Origin: Streptomyces sp. NBC_00223
GTDB lineage: Bacteria > Actinomycetota > Actinomycetes > Streptomycetales > Streptomycetaceae
DNA length: 64,000 nt
Direction: 5' to 3'
Assembly (NCBI RefSeq): GCF_036199905.1
Contig: NZ_CP108109.1
Coordinates: forward strand, 7,656,001 to 7,720,000
Part shown: positions 25,250-34,193 of the stretch, piece by piece
Layout of the letters: each line of letters starts with the position of its first letter
How positions within the stretch are numbered: the stretch's first letter is position 1
Notes under the pieces: model-generated
Database searches by the model: none
What the model was told of the DNA's origin: nothing
The model's input: the letters and a program-made list of their open reading frames with translations, nothing else
Made by a program: the position numbers and the translations under genes

Positions 25250-26347
25250 ATGACGACGACGTCCTCGCGTATCACCTCTGCTCGAACCGATCCGATCGCA
25301 ACTTCTGACCGCACCTCACGCCCCAGTCGCACCACGCGTCTCGGGGCCATGTGCGGCCCGGCGCAGGGGATCGACGAGGGCGACTGGCCCGCTGCTTTCG
25401 ACCTGGCCGGCGAACTGGGCCTGAGCGGTGTGCTCTTCACGACCGCGCGCTCGGTCAGCCCGTCGCTCGACCGGGCCGAACTGGGCGCGGCCCGGCGGGC
25501 CGCGGAAGAACGCGGCCTGTTCATCGAGATCGGAGTGGGCTGCCTGGGCCCGGACGGTGACACCGCCGAGCGCGTCGCCGAACTCACCGCGCAGATCGAC
25601 GCCGCCGTCGCCCTGGGCTGCGACCGGTTCTTCGGCTACACCCGGACGCGGCGGCAGGGCGCGTCACCTTCGCACGGCGAGCAACTGCGGGAGATCCAGC
25701 GGACGCTGGCCGCGCTGCGCCCGGTGCTGCTGGAGCGCGGATGCCGGCTCAATGTGAAGACGCACGAGGACCTTTCCTCGGCCGAGGTGGTCCGGCTGGT
25801 CGAGACCGCCGGTACCGATGTCTTCGGGATCGGCCTCGACGTGGCGAACCTCGTCGTACGCGCCGAGGACCCGGTCGAGGTGACCCGGCGGCTGGCGCCG
25901 TATGTCCACCAGACCCATCTGGAGGACGTCGCCCTGTACTTCGCCGCCGCGGGTCTGCGCCGCGAGCTGCGGGCCTGCGGCGACGGAGTGCTCGACTGGA
26001 CCGCGATCCTGCGCACCCTCGTCCACGACGCGCCCGCCCGGCACCTCGTCTTCGAGCAGCACCGCGGCCAGTTCGACGCCGGGATCTTCCAGGACGGCTG
26101 GTTCGACGCGGAGCCCCAGGTGCGCCCGCGGGAGCTGGCCGACCTGGTCCGGTCCGCCGTGCGGTGCGAACAGGCGGCGGCCGAGGCGCGGGACGCCGGG
26201 CCCGCCGACTCCCCGTCCGAGGAAGGCTCCACCCCCCGCGCCGCCCCCTTCTCCCGCACCGATGCCGCCGGACGCCGCGCCGAACTGCGGCGCAGCATCG
26301 CCCATGTGCGTTCCGTACTGGCCACGATTTCTGGAGAGCAGCCGTGA
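25250..26347 (+). CDS. TIM-barrel protein, sugar phosphate isomerase/epimerase-like (first copy)
   Basis: 365 residues of the xylose-isomerase-like TIM-barrel superfamily. Recognisable parts are GIGLDVANLVVRAEDPVEV (Asp of the metal site) and YVHQTHLED (His). Compared with its paralog at 32160, the glutamate expected in the NxETHE motif is Lys170 here (NVKTHED), so metal binding may be altered. ATG 25250 lies about 8 bp after the GATAAT -10 and has no ribosome site, which fits leaderless translation. An internal ATG at 25350 is the alternative. The last 60 residues look disordered. The stop overlaps the next gene (GTGA). Reaction unknown. Confidence 0.75.
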   Translation: MTTTSSRITSARTDPIATSDRTSRPSRTTRLGAMCGPAQGIDEGDWPAAFDLAGELGLSGVLFTTARSVSPSLDRAELGAARRAAEERGLFIEIGVGCLGPDGDTAERVAELTAQIDAAVALGCDRFFGYTRTRRQGASPSHGEQLREIQRTLAALRPVLLERGCRLNVKTHEDLSSAEVVRLVETAGTDVFGIGLDVANLVVRAEDPVEVTRRLAPYVHQTHLEDVALYFAAAGLRRELRACGDGVLDWTAILRTLVHDAPARHLVFEQHRGQFDAGIFQDGWFDAEPQVRPRELADLVRSAVRCEQAAAEARDAGPADSPSEEGSTPRAAPFSRTDAAGRRAELRRSIAHVRSVLATISGEQP

Positions 26348-27216
26348 CAAGCATCGCCTCAGCCAGACCGCGCGCACTGCGCCGCAGGGTCTCGGGAAAC
26401 GACAAGGTCCTGGTGTTCGCCCTCAGCGGGCTCGGACTCCTCGCCCTGGTCGTGATCTTCGGCCCGTTCCTCTGGCCGCACAACTCCAACGCGGTCGACC
26501 TGGCCCAGCAGCTCTCGCCGCCGTCCGCCCACCACCCGCTCGGGACCGACAACCTGGGCCGGGACATGCTCGCCCGGGTCATGGTCGGAGCGCGGGCCTC
26601 GCTCGGCGCCGGCCTCGTGGTGGCCGTGGCCGGAGCGGTCCTCGGCTGCGTCACGGGTCTGCTCGCCGGAGCACTGGGCGGCTATGTCGACACGGTCCTG
26701 ACCTGGCTCACCAACTCGATCCTCTGCTTTCCCTCGATCATGCTCGCGATGGCGGTCGTGATGGCCCTCAAGCCCGGCATACCCGCGGTCGTGATCGGTC
26801 TGTCGATCCACTCGTTCCCCTGGTACATGCGCACCCTGCGCAGCGAGGTCATGCGGATCTCCGCCATGGACTTCGTCAAGTCGACCAGGGCGATCGGCGC
26901 CACCCAGCGCCGGACGCTGTTCGTGCACATCTTCCCGCACCTGGTCTCCACCATCGTGCTCCAGATGGCGGCCGTCTTCGGCGCCTCGGTCCTCGCGCTC
27001 GCGGCGCTGGGCTTCCTGGGCATGGGCGCCCAGCCGCCGACCGCCGAACTGGGCTCGATGATCACCGACGGCCAGCAGTTCTTCCTGACCGGCCAGTGGT
27101 GGGTCGCCGCATGTCCCGGCCTCGTCCTGCTGATCGCCGTAACCCTGACCACCGTCGTCGCGGACCGGACTCGCGAGATTCTCGACCCCCGCGGCGAGTA
27201 CATCGTGGCCGACTGA
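26344..27216 (+). CDS. Dipeptide/oligopeptide-type ABC permease (DppC/OppC)
   Basis: 290 residues. HHPLGTDNLGRDMLARVMVGAR near residue 60 is the standard DppC periplasmic start, and AIGATQRRTLFVHIFPH near 185 is the EAA loop. It has six membrane segments. GTG 26344 overlaps the preceding stop by 4 bp. It forms a heterodimer with the next permease. DppC before DppB is the reverse of the commonest order. The presence of nitrogen-heterocycle-type enzymes suggests cargo other than peptides. Confidence 0.9.
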   Translation: MTSIASARPRALRRRVSGNDKVLVFALSGLGLLALVVIFGPFLWPHNSNAVDLAQQLSPPSAHHPLGTDNLGRDMLARVMVGARASLGAGLVVAVAGAVLGCVTGLLAGALGGYVDTVLTWLTNSILCFPSIMLAMAVVMALKPGIPAVVIGLSIHSFPWYMRTLRSEVMRISAMDFVKSTRAIGATQRRTLFVHIFPHLVSTIVLQMAAVFGASVLALAALGFLGMGAQPPTAELGSMITDGQQFFLTGQWWVAACPGLVLLIAVTLTTVVADRTREILDPRGEYIVAD

Positions 27217-27230
27217 CGAGAGGGACCCTG

Positions 27231-28247
27231 ATGCTCGCCATAATCTCCAAGCGCCTCGCCGTCGGGATGGCAACGATCCTGGGCGCGCTGGTGTTCTCCT
27301 TCCTCCTGCTGCGCAAGCTGCCCGGTGACCCGGCCAGGCTGGTCGGAGGTGACCTCGCCGACGCCACGACGATCGCCAACATCCGCGCCGGCATGGGGCT
27401 CAACAAGTCGCTGCCGCTGCAGTTCTGGGACTATCTGACCTCGCTCGCGCACGGAAACCTCGGGTTCTCCTTCAGCGCCGGTCAGCCCGTCACCGACCTG
27501 CTCAAGACCCGGCTGCCCGCCACGATCGAACTCGGTCTCACCGGGGTGTGCATCGCCGTGGTGTCGGCGATCGTCTTCGGCGCCGTCGCGGTCTTCCGCC
27601 GCAAGCGCGGCGCGGACATCTCGCTGCGGACCACCTCGTCCCTGGCCATGGGCTCCCCGCCCTTCTGGCTCGCGCTCGTGGCCATCCTGCTGCTGTCGGT
27701 CAAGCTCGGCATCTTCCCCGGACCGGAGGGACGGCTGTCGCCGGGCACGGCGGCTCCCCCTTCCTTCACCGGCCTCTACACCCTCGACGCCCTGTGGGCG
27801 GGTGAGTTCGGGACGTTCTTCAACGCCGTCTGGCACCTGATCCTGCCCGGCTTCACGATCGCGGTCGGACCCTTTGCCTTCCTCAGCCGGCTGTTCAGGT
27901 CGCAGCTGCGCAACACCGTCCGCGAGCCGTTCGTCCTGGTCGCCCGGAGCCGGGGCATCACCCGGCGGGCCGCGTTCATCCGCCATGTCGTGCCCAACTC
28001 GCTGCTTCCGCTGGTGGCCGCGACCGCGATGCTCCTCGCGGAGCTGATGACGGGCAGCGTCCTGGTCGAGAAGGTGTTCGGCTGGCCCGGCGTCGGATCG
28101 CTCACCGTCGACGCGATCCTCCAGAAGGACTTCTCGGTCGTCCAGGGAGTCATCGTCCTGAGCGCGTTCCTCTATGTGGCGGTCAGCGTCCTCGCCGACG
28201 TCACCTACTCAACCATTGATCCCCGTATCCGAGTTGGCGCCAGGTGA
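27231..28247 (+). CDS. Dipeptide/oligopeptide-type ABC permease (DppB/OppB)
   Basis: 338 residues. The N-terminal RKLPGDPARL, the EAA loop ARSRGITRRAAFIRHVVPNS (near residue 240) and the closing VEKVFGWPGVGSLTVDAILQKD are DppB hallmarks. ATG 27231 has GAGAGGGA upstream, 14 bp after the previous stop. It is the second membrane half of the importer. Confidence 0.92.
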   Translation: MLAIISKRLAVGMATILGALVFSFLLLRKLPGDPARLVGGDLADATTIANIRAGMGLNKSLPLQFWDYLTSLAHGNLGFSFSAGQPVTDLLKTRLPATIELGLTGVCIAVVSAIVFGAVAVFRRKRGADISLRTTSSLAMGSPPFWLALVAILLLSVKLGIFPGPEGRLSPGTAAPPSFTGLYTLDALWAGEFGTFFNAVWHLILPGFTIAVGPFAFLSRLFRSQLRNTVREPFVLVARSRGITRRAAFIRHVVPNSLLPLVAATAMLLAELMTGSVLVEKVFGWPGVGSLTVDAILQKDFSVVQGVIVLSAFLYVAVSVLADVTYSTIDPRIRVGAR

Positions 28248-28275
28248 GATGAGAAACCGGACAGGAGCCGAGCTG

Positions 28276-29316
28276 ATGGCTCAGAAACCAGCAACCGCCA
28301 CCACGCCCCCCACCGACGCGCTGCTCCAGGTCAAGGGCCTGCGCACGCAGTTCGCCACACCCCGGGGGACCGTGGCCGCCGTACGGGATGTCAGCTTCAC
28401 CGTCCACCGCCGTGAACGCATGGCGATCGTGGGAGAGTCCGGGTCGGGCAAGTCGGCCATGGCCATGTCCATCGTCGGCCTCCTCCAGCCGCCCGGCCGG
28501 GTGATCGACGGGGAAGTGCTGCTGGACGGGAAGGATCTGCGCGGACTGTCGGACACCGAGATGTCCCGCATCCGCGGCCGCCGGATCTCCCTGGTCTTCC
28601 AGGACCCGATGAGCGCGCTCGACCCGATCCGCAGCATCGGCTCCCAGATGGTGGAGGGCATCCGCGCCCACCAGGACGTGAGCCGCAAGGCCGCCCGGAA
28701 GATGGCGGCGGACCTGCTCGGCGAGGTCGGCGTCGTCAACGCCGCCAGCCGGATGTCGGACTACCCCCACCAGTACTCGGGCGGTATGCGGCAGCGGGTG
28801 CTGATCGCCATGGCGCTCGCCAACTCGCCCGAGCTGGTGATCGCCGACGAGCCGACGACCGCGCTCGACGTGACCACCCAGGCCCAGGTGCTCGACCTGC
28901 TCGACCGCCTGGTGACCGACCGCGGCGCCGCCCTGATGCTGATCACGCACAACCTCGGCATCGTCGCCGGCTACTGCGACTCGGTGAAGGTCATGTACGC
29001 CGGCCAGCTCGTCGAGGAGAGCGGCAGCCGGGAGCTGTTCTCCGGGGCCGCCCACCCGTACTCGCGCGAGCTGATCAAGTGCGTGCTGCGGACCGACCAG
29101 CCGCAGGAAGGGCGGCTCTCCACGATCCCCGGGGCGCTGCCCGACCCCGTGAAACCCATCACGGGCTGCTCCTTCGAGCCGCGTTGCCCGACCGGCCGGG
29201 ACAACCCCGTCTGCCGGACCCGGGAACCGGTACTCGTCCGCCTCGGCGCCCCGGGCGCCGAGCACGCCACCAAGTGCCACTTTCCGGGCACCGCAGAGCC
29301 GGAGGACACCAAATGA
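28276..29316 (+). CDS. ABC importer ATPase (DppD/OppD)
   Basis: 346 residues. Walker A is GESGSGKS near residue 55, the signature is YSGGMRQR near 160, Walker B is ELVIADEPT, and the switch histidine is in LITHNLG. The C-terminal oligopeptide extension (CSFEPRCPTGRDNPVCRTREP) carries the cysteines that bind an FeS cluster or metal in Dpp-type ATPases. ATG 28276 is favoured by GGAG at nine bases; ATG 28249 is also in frame. The stop overlaps the next ATPase (ATGA). Confidence 0.92.
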   Translation: MAQKPATATTPPTDALLQVKGLRTQFATPRGTVAAVRDVSFTVHRRERMAIVGESGSGKSAMAMSIVGLLQPPGRVIDGEVLLDGKDLRGLSDTEMSRIRGRRISLVFQDPMSALDPIRSIGSQMVEGIRAHQDVSRKAARKMAADLLGEVGVVNAASRMSDYPHQYSGGMRQRVLIAMALANSPELVIADEPTTALDVTTQAQVLDLLDRLVTDRGAALMLITHNLGIVAGYCDSVKVMYAGQLVEESGSRELFSGAAHPYSRELIKCVLRTDQPQEGRLSTIPGALPDPVKPITGCSFEPRCPTGRDNPVCRTREPVLVRLGAPGAEHATKCHFPGTAEPEDTK

Positions 29317-30386
29317 CCACCACCGAGCCCCGACCGGAGGCCGACCCCGATGTGCTGCTGCGCGTCACGGACCTGACCAAGTCGTACGGCGGCCGGCGGG
29401 TCGGAGTGCGCACCCGCAGGACCGGGCAGGTGCACGCCCTGCGGCAGGTCTCCTTCGAGGTCCGCCGGGGCGAGACCCTCGGACTCGTCGGCGAGTCCGG
29501 CTCCGGCAAGTCCACCGCCGCCTCGTGCGCGCTGCGGATGACCGACGCCGACTCCGGCTCCGTCGTCTTCGACGGGACCGACGTCGGGAAGATGTCGCGC
29601 TCGGAACTGCGGCGGATGCGCGCGCGGGTCCAGATGGTCTTCCAGGACCCCTACGGCTCGCTCGACCCCCGCTTCTCGGTACGCAGGCTCGTCGAGGAAC
29701 CGCTGCTCGTGCACGGCGAGCACGACCCCGAGGTCCGGCGCGAGCGGGCCCTGGAAATGCTCGAACGCGTGGGCCTGTCGGCGGAACTGGCCGAACGCAA
29801 CGCCCACGCCTTCTCCGGCGGACAGCGCCAGCGCATCGCCATCGCCCGCGCGCTCGTCCTCAACCCCGAACTCCTCATCCTCGACGAGCCGGTGACGGCC
29901 CTCGACGTGTCGGTGCAGGCCCAGGTGCTCAACCTGCTGGCGGACCTCCAGACCGGCCTGGGCCTGACCTACCTGTTCATCGTCCACGACCTCGCCGTGG
30001 CCCGGTACGTCTGCCACCGCATCGCGGTGATGTACCTCGGCGAGATCGTGGAGATCGCCGACTCGGACGAACTGTTCTCCAACCCGCTGCACCCCTACAC
30101 GGTGACGCTGCTGCTCGCCGCCCCCGTCCCCGACCCGGACGTCATGCGGCGCAGCCGGAGCGTCCTGCACACGGCGAAGCCGGCCGCCGGCGCGGCGCCG
30201 ACCGGGGGGTGCCCCCTGCGGCCCCGCTGCCCGGTCGGCGCGGACCGGCCCGAATGCGCGGAACTGCGACCCGTACTGCGCGAGGTCGCCCCTGGCCATC
30301 AGGCCGCCTGCCACTTCCCCGGCGAGATGCAGAAGCACCTCGCCGCGCGAGCCGGCGCCCAGAGCCTCGACACTCAAGCTCCCTGA
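29313..30386 (+). CDS. ABC importer ATPase (DppF/OppF)
   Basis: 357 residues. Walker A GESGSGKST is near residue 65, the Q-loop is QMVFQDPYGSLDPR, the signature is FSGGQRQRIAIARAL, and Walker B is LLILDEPVTALD. The C-terminal cysteine-bearing tail (GGCPLRPRCPVGADRPEC) is again of the oligopeptide type. It forms the ATPase heterodimer with the preceding protein. ATG 29313 overlaps the preceding stop. Confidence 0.92.
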   Translation: MTTTEPRPEADPDVLLRVTDLTKSYGGRRVGVRTRRTGQVHALRQVSFEVRRGETLGLVGESGSGKSTAASCALRMTDADSGSVVFDGTDVGKMSRSELRRMRARVQMVFQDPYGSLDPRFSVRRLVEEPLLVHGEHDPEVRRERALEMLERVGLSAELAERNAHAFSGGQRQRIAIARALVLNPELLILDEPVTALDVSVQAQVLNLLADLQTGLGLTYLFIVHDLAVARYVCHRIAVMYLGEIVEIADSDELFSNPLHPYTVTLLLAAPVPDPDVMRRSRSVLHTAKPAAGAAPTGGCPLRPRCPVGADRPECAELRPVLREVAPGHQAACHFPGEMQKHLAARAGAQSLDTQAP

Positions 30387-30397
30387 GAGGAAGACCA

Positions 30398-32032
30398 GTG
30401 ACAAGAACCGATCGGGTGTCATCCCGTCCCTACCGCCGTGCCCTCGTCGCGGCCGGACTCGCCGGCGCCGTGGCCATGACCGCGGCCTGCGGCGGGTCGA
30501 CGGGCACGAACGGCTCGAAGACCGACTCCCACCGGCCGTTCACGGTGAACTGGGCGGCGAGCATCTCCAGCCTCGACCCGGCCTTCGTCTGCCCCGGCGA
30601 CGACAACTCCTTCGCCAGCAACTTCTACGGCCGGCTCGTCCAGCTGTCGGCCACCCCCGACAAGGACGGGTTCACCACGGTGGACCCCGACCCGGCCAAG
30701 GTGAAGCCGGACCTCGCCACGAGCTGGAAGGTCTCGGACGACGGCAAGACCTACACCTTCACCCTGCCGGCGGGCAAGAAGTTCGCCAACGGCGACCCGC
30801 TCGACGCCGCCGCGGTGAAGTACTCCCTGGAACGCACCGTGAAGATGGGCGCCTGCGGCGCGCTCTCGCTCCAGCTCGGAATCACCGACCCGCCGCTGAT
30901 CACCGGCGTGGACGCGCCCGACGCCACCACCGTGGTCCTGCACATGCGGCGCGCGTACCCCGAGATCCTCTACAGCCTGGCCCAGAGCCGCGGTTCGATC
31001 TACGACCCCAAGCTCATCGAGGCCAACGGCGGCGTCAAGGCGGGCAGCCCGAACGAGTGGTTGCAGAGCCACACCGCGAGCAGCAGCGGACCGTACGTCC
31101 TCAAGACCTACGTCCCCAACAGCCGCGCCGTCCTCGAACGCAACCCCAACTACTACGGCACCCCCGCCATCGAGCCGGTCGTCCAGGTCAACTTCATCAC
31201 CTCGGTCCCGACACTGCTCCTCCAGGCCCAGAACAGCCAGGCCGACGTGACCCTCGGACTGCCCCCGCAGAGCGTGAGCAACGTTCAGGGCAAGGCCTGC
31301 TGCACGGTCTTCTCCGCGGGCAGCGCCACCCCGGTCACCGTCTCGCTCAACCACAAGGGCCCCGTCACGGACAATGTGAAGTTCCGCGAGGCGCTGACCT
31401 ACGCCGTGCCCTACAAGGACATCATCTCCAAGATCGCCTACGGCTACGGTGACTCCTACTACGGACCCGTGGTGCCGGGCATGGCCGGCTACAACGCCTC
31501 CCTCGAACCCGCGCGGGCCTACGACCCCGACAAGGCCAGGCAGCTGCTCGCCGCCTCGGGCCTGAAGTCGCCCAGCATCGACCTGATGATCAACCCGCAG
31601 TCGCCCGGCGTGTCCGACATCGCGACGCTGCTCCAGTCCTCCTGGCAGGCCGTCGGCGTCAAGGTGAACATCGTCGCCAAGCCGCCCACGGACTTCAGCA
31701 CCCTGTTCAACGACGGCACCTACCAGTCGGCGCTGCTCTTCGAGAACAGCACCCCGCTCGGCAGCTACGAGCTGCGCAAGAAGATGACCTGCGGCAGCAG
31801 CTTCAACAACCAGCACATCTGCCTGCCCGGCAGCACACCGCTGCTCGAAAAGCTCAACGACACCACCGACCCGGCACAGCAGCAGCAGGTCATCGACCAG
31901 CTCACCCAGCTCTGGGTCGACAACTCGCCGACGATCATCCTCTACCGCGCCCGGTTCACCGCCGTGCTCGCCAAGGACGTCAAGCACTTCGCGTACGCCG
32001 GCAACCTGCGCATCGCGGACTGGGGCAGATAA
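30398..32032 (+). CDS. Solute-binding lipoprotein of the dipeptide-type importer (SBP family 5)
   Basis: 544 residues. The signal peptide ends at a probable lipid-modified Cys31 (MTAACGG). The family 5 fold is shown by WKVSDDGKTYTFTLPAGKKFANGDPLDAAAVKYSLER (residues about 105-145) and later VKFREALTYAVPYKDII. GTG 30398 lies 11 bp after the ATPase stop with GAGAGGAAG upstream. A Cys-Cys pair (KACCTVF) near residue 300 and further cysteines could form disulfides outside the cell. It sets the substrate specificity of the whole catabolic island; the ligand is unknown. Confidence 0.92.
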   Translation: MTRTDRVSSRPYRRALVAAGLAGAVAMTAACGGSTGTNGSKTDSHRPFTVNWAASISSLDPAFVCPGDDNSFASNFYGRLVQLSATPDKDGFTTVDPDPAKVKPDLATSWKVSDDGKTYTFTLPAGKKFANGDPLDAAAVKYSLERTVKMGACGALSLQLGITDPPLITGVDAPDATTVVLHMRRAYPEILYSLAQSRGSIYDPKLIEANGGVKAGSPNEWLQSHTASSSGPYVLKTYVPNSRAVLERNPNYYGTPAIEPVVQVNFITSVPTLLLQAQNSQADVTLGLPPQSVSNVQGKACCTVFSAGSATPVTVSLNHKGPVTDNVKFREALTYAVPYKDIISKIAYGYGDSYYGPVVPGMAGYNASLEPARAYDPDKARQLLAASGLKSPSIDLMINPQSPGVSDIATLLQSSWQAVGVKVNIVAKPPTDFSTLFNDGTYQSALLFENSTPLGSYELRKKMTCGSSFNNQHICLPGSTPLLEKLNDTTDPAQQQQVIDQLTQLWVDNSPTIILYRARFTAVLAKDVKHFAYAGNLRIADWGR

Positions 32033-32047
32033 CCGCCCGGTGCCACC

Positions 32048-32082
32048 GCCGTCGGCCGGCCCACCCCCGGCCGGCCGACGGC
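32048..32082 (+). terminator. Internal hairpin after the binding-protein gene
   Basis: A perfect 14-bp stem (32048-32061 with 32069-32082) and 7-nt loop begin 15 bp after the binding-protein stop. The next gene follows on the same strand. It may partially terminate or protect the 3' end of the transport message, so transporter and enzymes can be made in different amounts. Confidence 0.7.
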
Positions 32083-32159
32083 CCGCACCCCCCCGCGTCC
32101 CGCGCCCGCACGCGACTCGGCACAGCGGCCGAGCCAGAAGTCACAAGGAGAACCGAACC

Positions 32160-33221
32160 ATGAAGATCGGTGTCGACGGCCGGAAGATCCCCGGCGCTGC
32201 GGACCGTACCCCGGTGGAGATCCTCGGATACGCCCACGACCTGGGCATGGAGGGCGTGTACTTCCGCACCGTGCTCGACATCTCGCCCACCCTCGACCGG
32301 GGACTGCTCCGGGAGGTCCGGCAGGAGGCCGACCGGCTGGGCCTCTACCTCCAGATGGGGCTCGGCAAGGTCAACCCCTACGCCGCGGCCGAGGCCCCCG
32401 AGATCCGCAGGCTGGGCGACGGCGACTACACCCGCGGCATGCTGCGCATGCTGGAGGCGTGCCGCGAGGGCGCCGACTGCGGTGAACTCTGGGTCGCCTG
32501 CTGCAACTACCAGCCCGACCTGCCCGGCTACTACGCCATCGACCGGTTCCGCACCGACGCGCCCTGGGCCGACCAGCTCGTCGCGATCGAGAAGTTCCTG
32601 CGGCTGCTCGCGCCGGCCGCGCGCGACCTGGGCTGTCACCTCAACATGGAGACCCACGAGGAGATCACCAGTACCGAGGTGGTCCGGCTGGTCGAGTCCG
32701 TCGGGCCGGACGTCATGGGCATCACCTTCGACACCGCGAACGTCCTGGTCCGCGGCGAGGACCCGGTGGCCGCCGCCCGCCGGGTCGCCCCGTACGTGCG
32801 GGCGACACATCTGCGCGACTCGATCCTGCGGCGCACCGACACCGGGCTCACCCGGACCTTCTCGCCCTGCGGCCTGGGAGTCATCGACTGGGCGGGCCTG
32901 CTCGGCGCGCTGCTGGAGCAGGTGCCCGACCTCGACGCCTCCATCGAGCCCGCGGGACCGACGCTGGCCATCCCGATCGGGACGCGCGACGAGTCCTGGC
33001 GCGCGCTGCACCCCGACCTCGTCGAGGCCGAGGTCGTCGAACTGGAACGCCTCGCCGACGACTACGACCGCCGGGCGGCCGCGGGAGAGGTACCCACGCT
33101 GGAGGACTTCCGCGCGACACCGTTCGACGGCGAGAACTTCGTCCTGCGCAGCGCCGAGCACCTGCGCACGACCCTCGCGGCCCTGCGGGAGCCGAGCGCC
33201 CCGGCCGAAGAGAGCAACTGA
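32160..33221 (+). CDS. TIM-barrel protein, sugar phosphate isomerase/epimerase-like (second copy)
   Basis: 353 residues. It is a clear paralog of the protein at 25250: HLNMETHEEITSTEVVRLVE here against RLNVKTHEDLSSAEVVRLVE there, and GITFDTANVLVRGEDPVAAARR against GIGLDVANLVVRAEDPVEVTRR. Here the metal-site residues look complete: Glu164 (METHEE), the Asp of FDTAN and the His of ATHLRD. ATG 32160 has AAGGAGA upstream. It is the first enzyme gene after the internal hairpin. The reaction (epimerase, isomerase or lyase) cannot be deduced. Confidence 0.78.
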   Translation: MKIGVDGRKIPGAADRTPVEILGYAHDLGMEGVYFRTVLDISPTLDRGLLREVRQEADRLGLYLQMGLGKVNPYAAAEAPEIRRLGDGDYTRGMLRMLEACREGADCGELWVACCNYQPDLPGYYAIDRFRTDAPWADQLVAIEKFLRLLAPAARDLGCHLNMETHEEITSTEVVRLVESVGPDVMGITFDTANVLVRGEDPVAAARRVAPYVRATHLRDSILRRTDTGLTRTFSPCGLGVIDWAGLLGALLEQVPDLDASIEPAGPTLAIPIGTRDESWRALHPDLVEAEVVELERLADDYDRRAAAGEVPTLEDFRATPFDGENFVLRSAEHLRTTLAALREPSAPAEESN

Positions 33222-33272
33222 CGTGATCCTGACCCCCAGTGAGAAACGACGACGCCCCCGGCGAGGTGCCGC

Positions 33273-34076
33273 GTGATCGGGCAGCACGCCCTGGCCGGCG
33301 TCGAAGCGGTACCGGACCCGATCCGGGTCCTGGTCCTCAACTGCAATGTGACCGAGTCGATGACCGATGTCATCGGGGAGTCGGCCCGGGCCGCCGCGGC
33401 CCCGGGGACGATCGTCACCGCCGTCTCGCCCGAGTGGGGGGTGGCCTCCGCCGAGGGCTATCTCGACAGCTTCATCGCCGCGACGGCCATGCTCGACCGG
33501 CTCGCCACCTGGGGCGAGGGCATGGACGCCGTCGTCCTGGCCGGCTTCGGCGAGCACGGACGGGAGGCCGCCCGCGAACTGCTGGACATACCGGTGGTGG
33601 ACATCACCGACGCGGCCGCCCATGTGGCGCTGATGCTGGCGCCGCGCTACGGGGTGGTGACCACCCTGGCCCGCTCCATCGTGCAGATCCAGGACAGCCT
33701 GCGGACGGCCGGCGTGGCCGAGCACTGCGTGGGCGTGGTCGCCGCCGGGGTCCCGGTCCTGGCCGCGCACACCGATGTCGCCCGGACCCACGACGCGATC
33801 CTGGAGCGCGGCCGGCAGCTGATCGACGCGGGCGCCGAGGCGCTGGTGCTCGGCTGCGCGGGCTTCGCCGGCCGCGCCTCCTCCTTCGAGGAGGAGTTGG
33901 GGATCCCGGTGATCGACCCGGTCGCGGCGGGGCTGCTCTTCGCCGAGGGCCTGGTCCGGCTCGGACTGCGGACGAGCAAGGTGTCGACCTTCGCCCGGCC
34001 GCTCCCCAAGGCCCGCCCGGGCTGGGACCACGGCCTGCGACTCGCGGCCGGGGCCCGGGACGCGCACCTCGCCTGA
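33273..34076 (+). CDS. Asp/Glu/hydantoin racemase family protein
   Basis: 267 residues. The two catalytic cysteines of the family should be Cys24 in VLNCNVTESM and the one in LVLGCAGFAG near residue 193. The first replaces the more usual NPNTT by NCNVT, so the cysteine pattern is not quite standard; the second is clear. ATP-free racemases of this family act on hydantoins, allantoin or acidic amino acids. With an allantoinase in the same operon, racemisation of a chiral ureide ring is a reasonable guess. GTG 33273 has GAGGTG six bases before it. Confidence 0.8.
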   Translation: MIGQHALAGVEAVPDPIRVLVLNCNVTESMTDVIGESARAAAAPGTIVTAVSPEWGVASAEGYLDSFIAATAMLDRLATWGEGMDAVVLAGFGEHGREAARELLDIPVVDITDAAAHVALMLAPRYGVVTTLARSIVQIQDSLRTAGVAEHCVGVVAAGVPVLAAHTDVARTHDAILERGRQLIDAGAEALVLGCAGFAGRASSFEEELGIPVIDPVAAGLLFAEGLVRLGLRTSKVSTFARPLPKARPGWDHGLRLAAGARDAHLA

Positions 34077-34193
34077 CGGACCGCCGGCCTCCGCCTGCCG
34101 TACGGCGCGCGACGACCCGTACGGCGGGCGACGACCGGCGGACCCGTGAGGGCAAACGACTGACGGACCCGCGAGGGTCCGGGAAGGAGAGAG

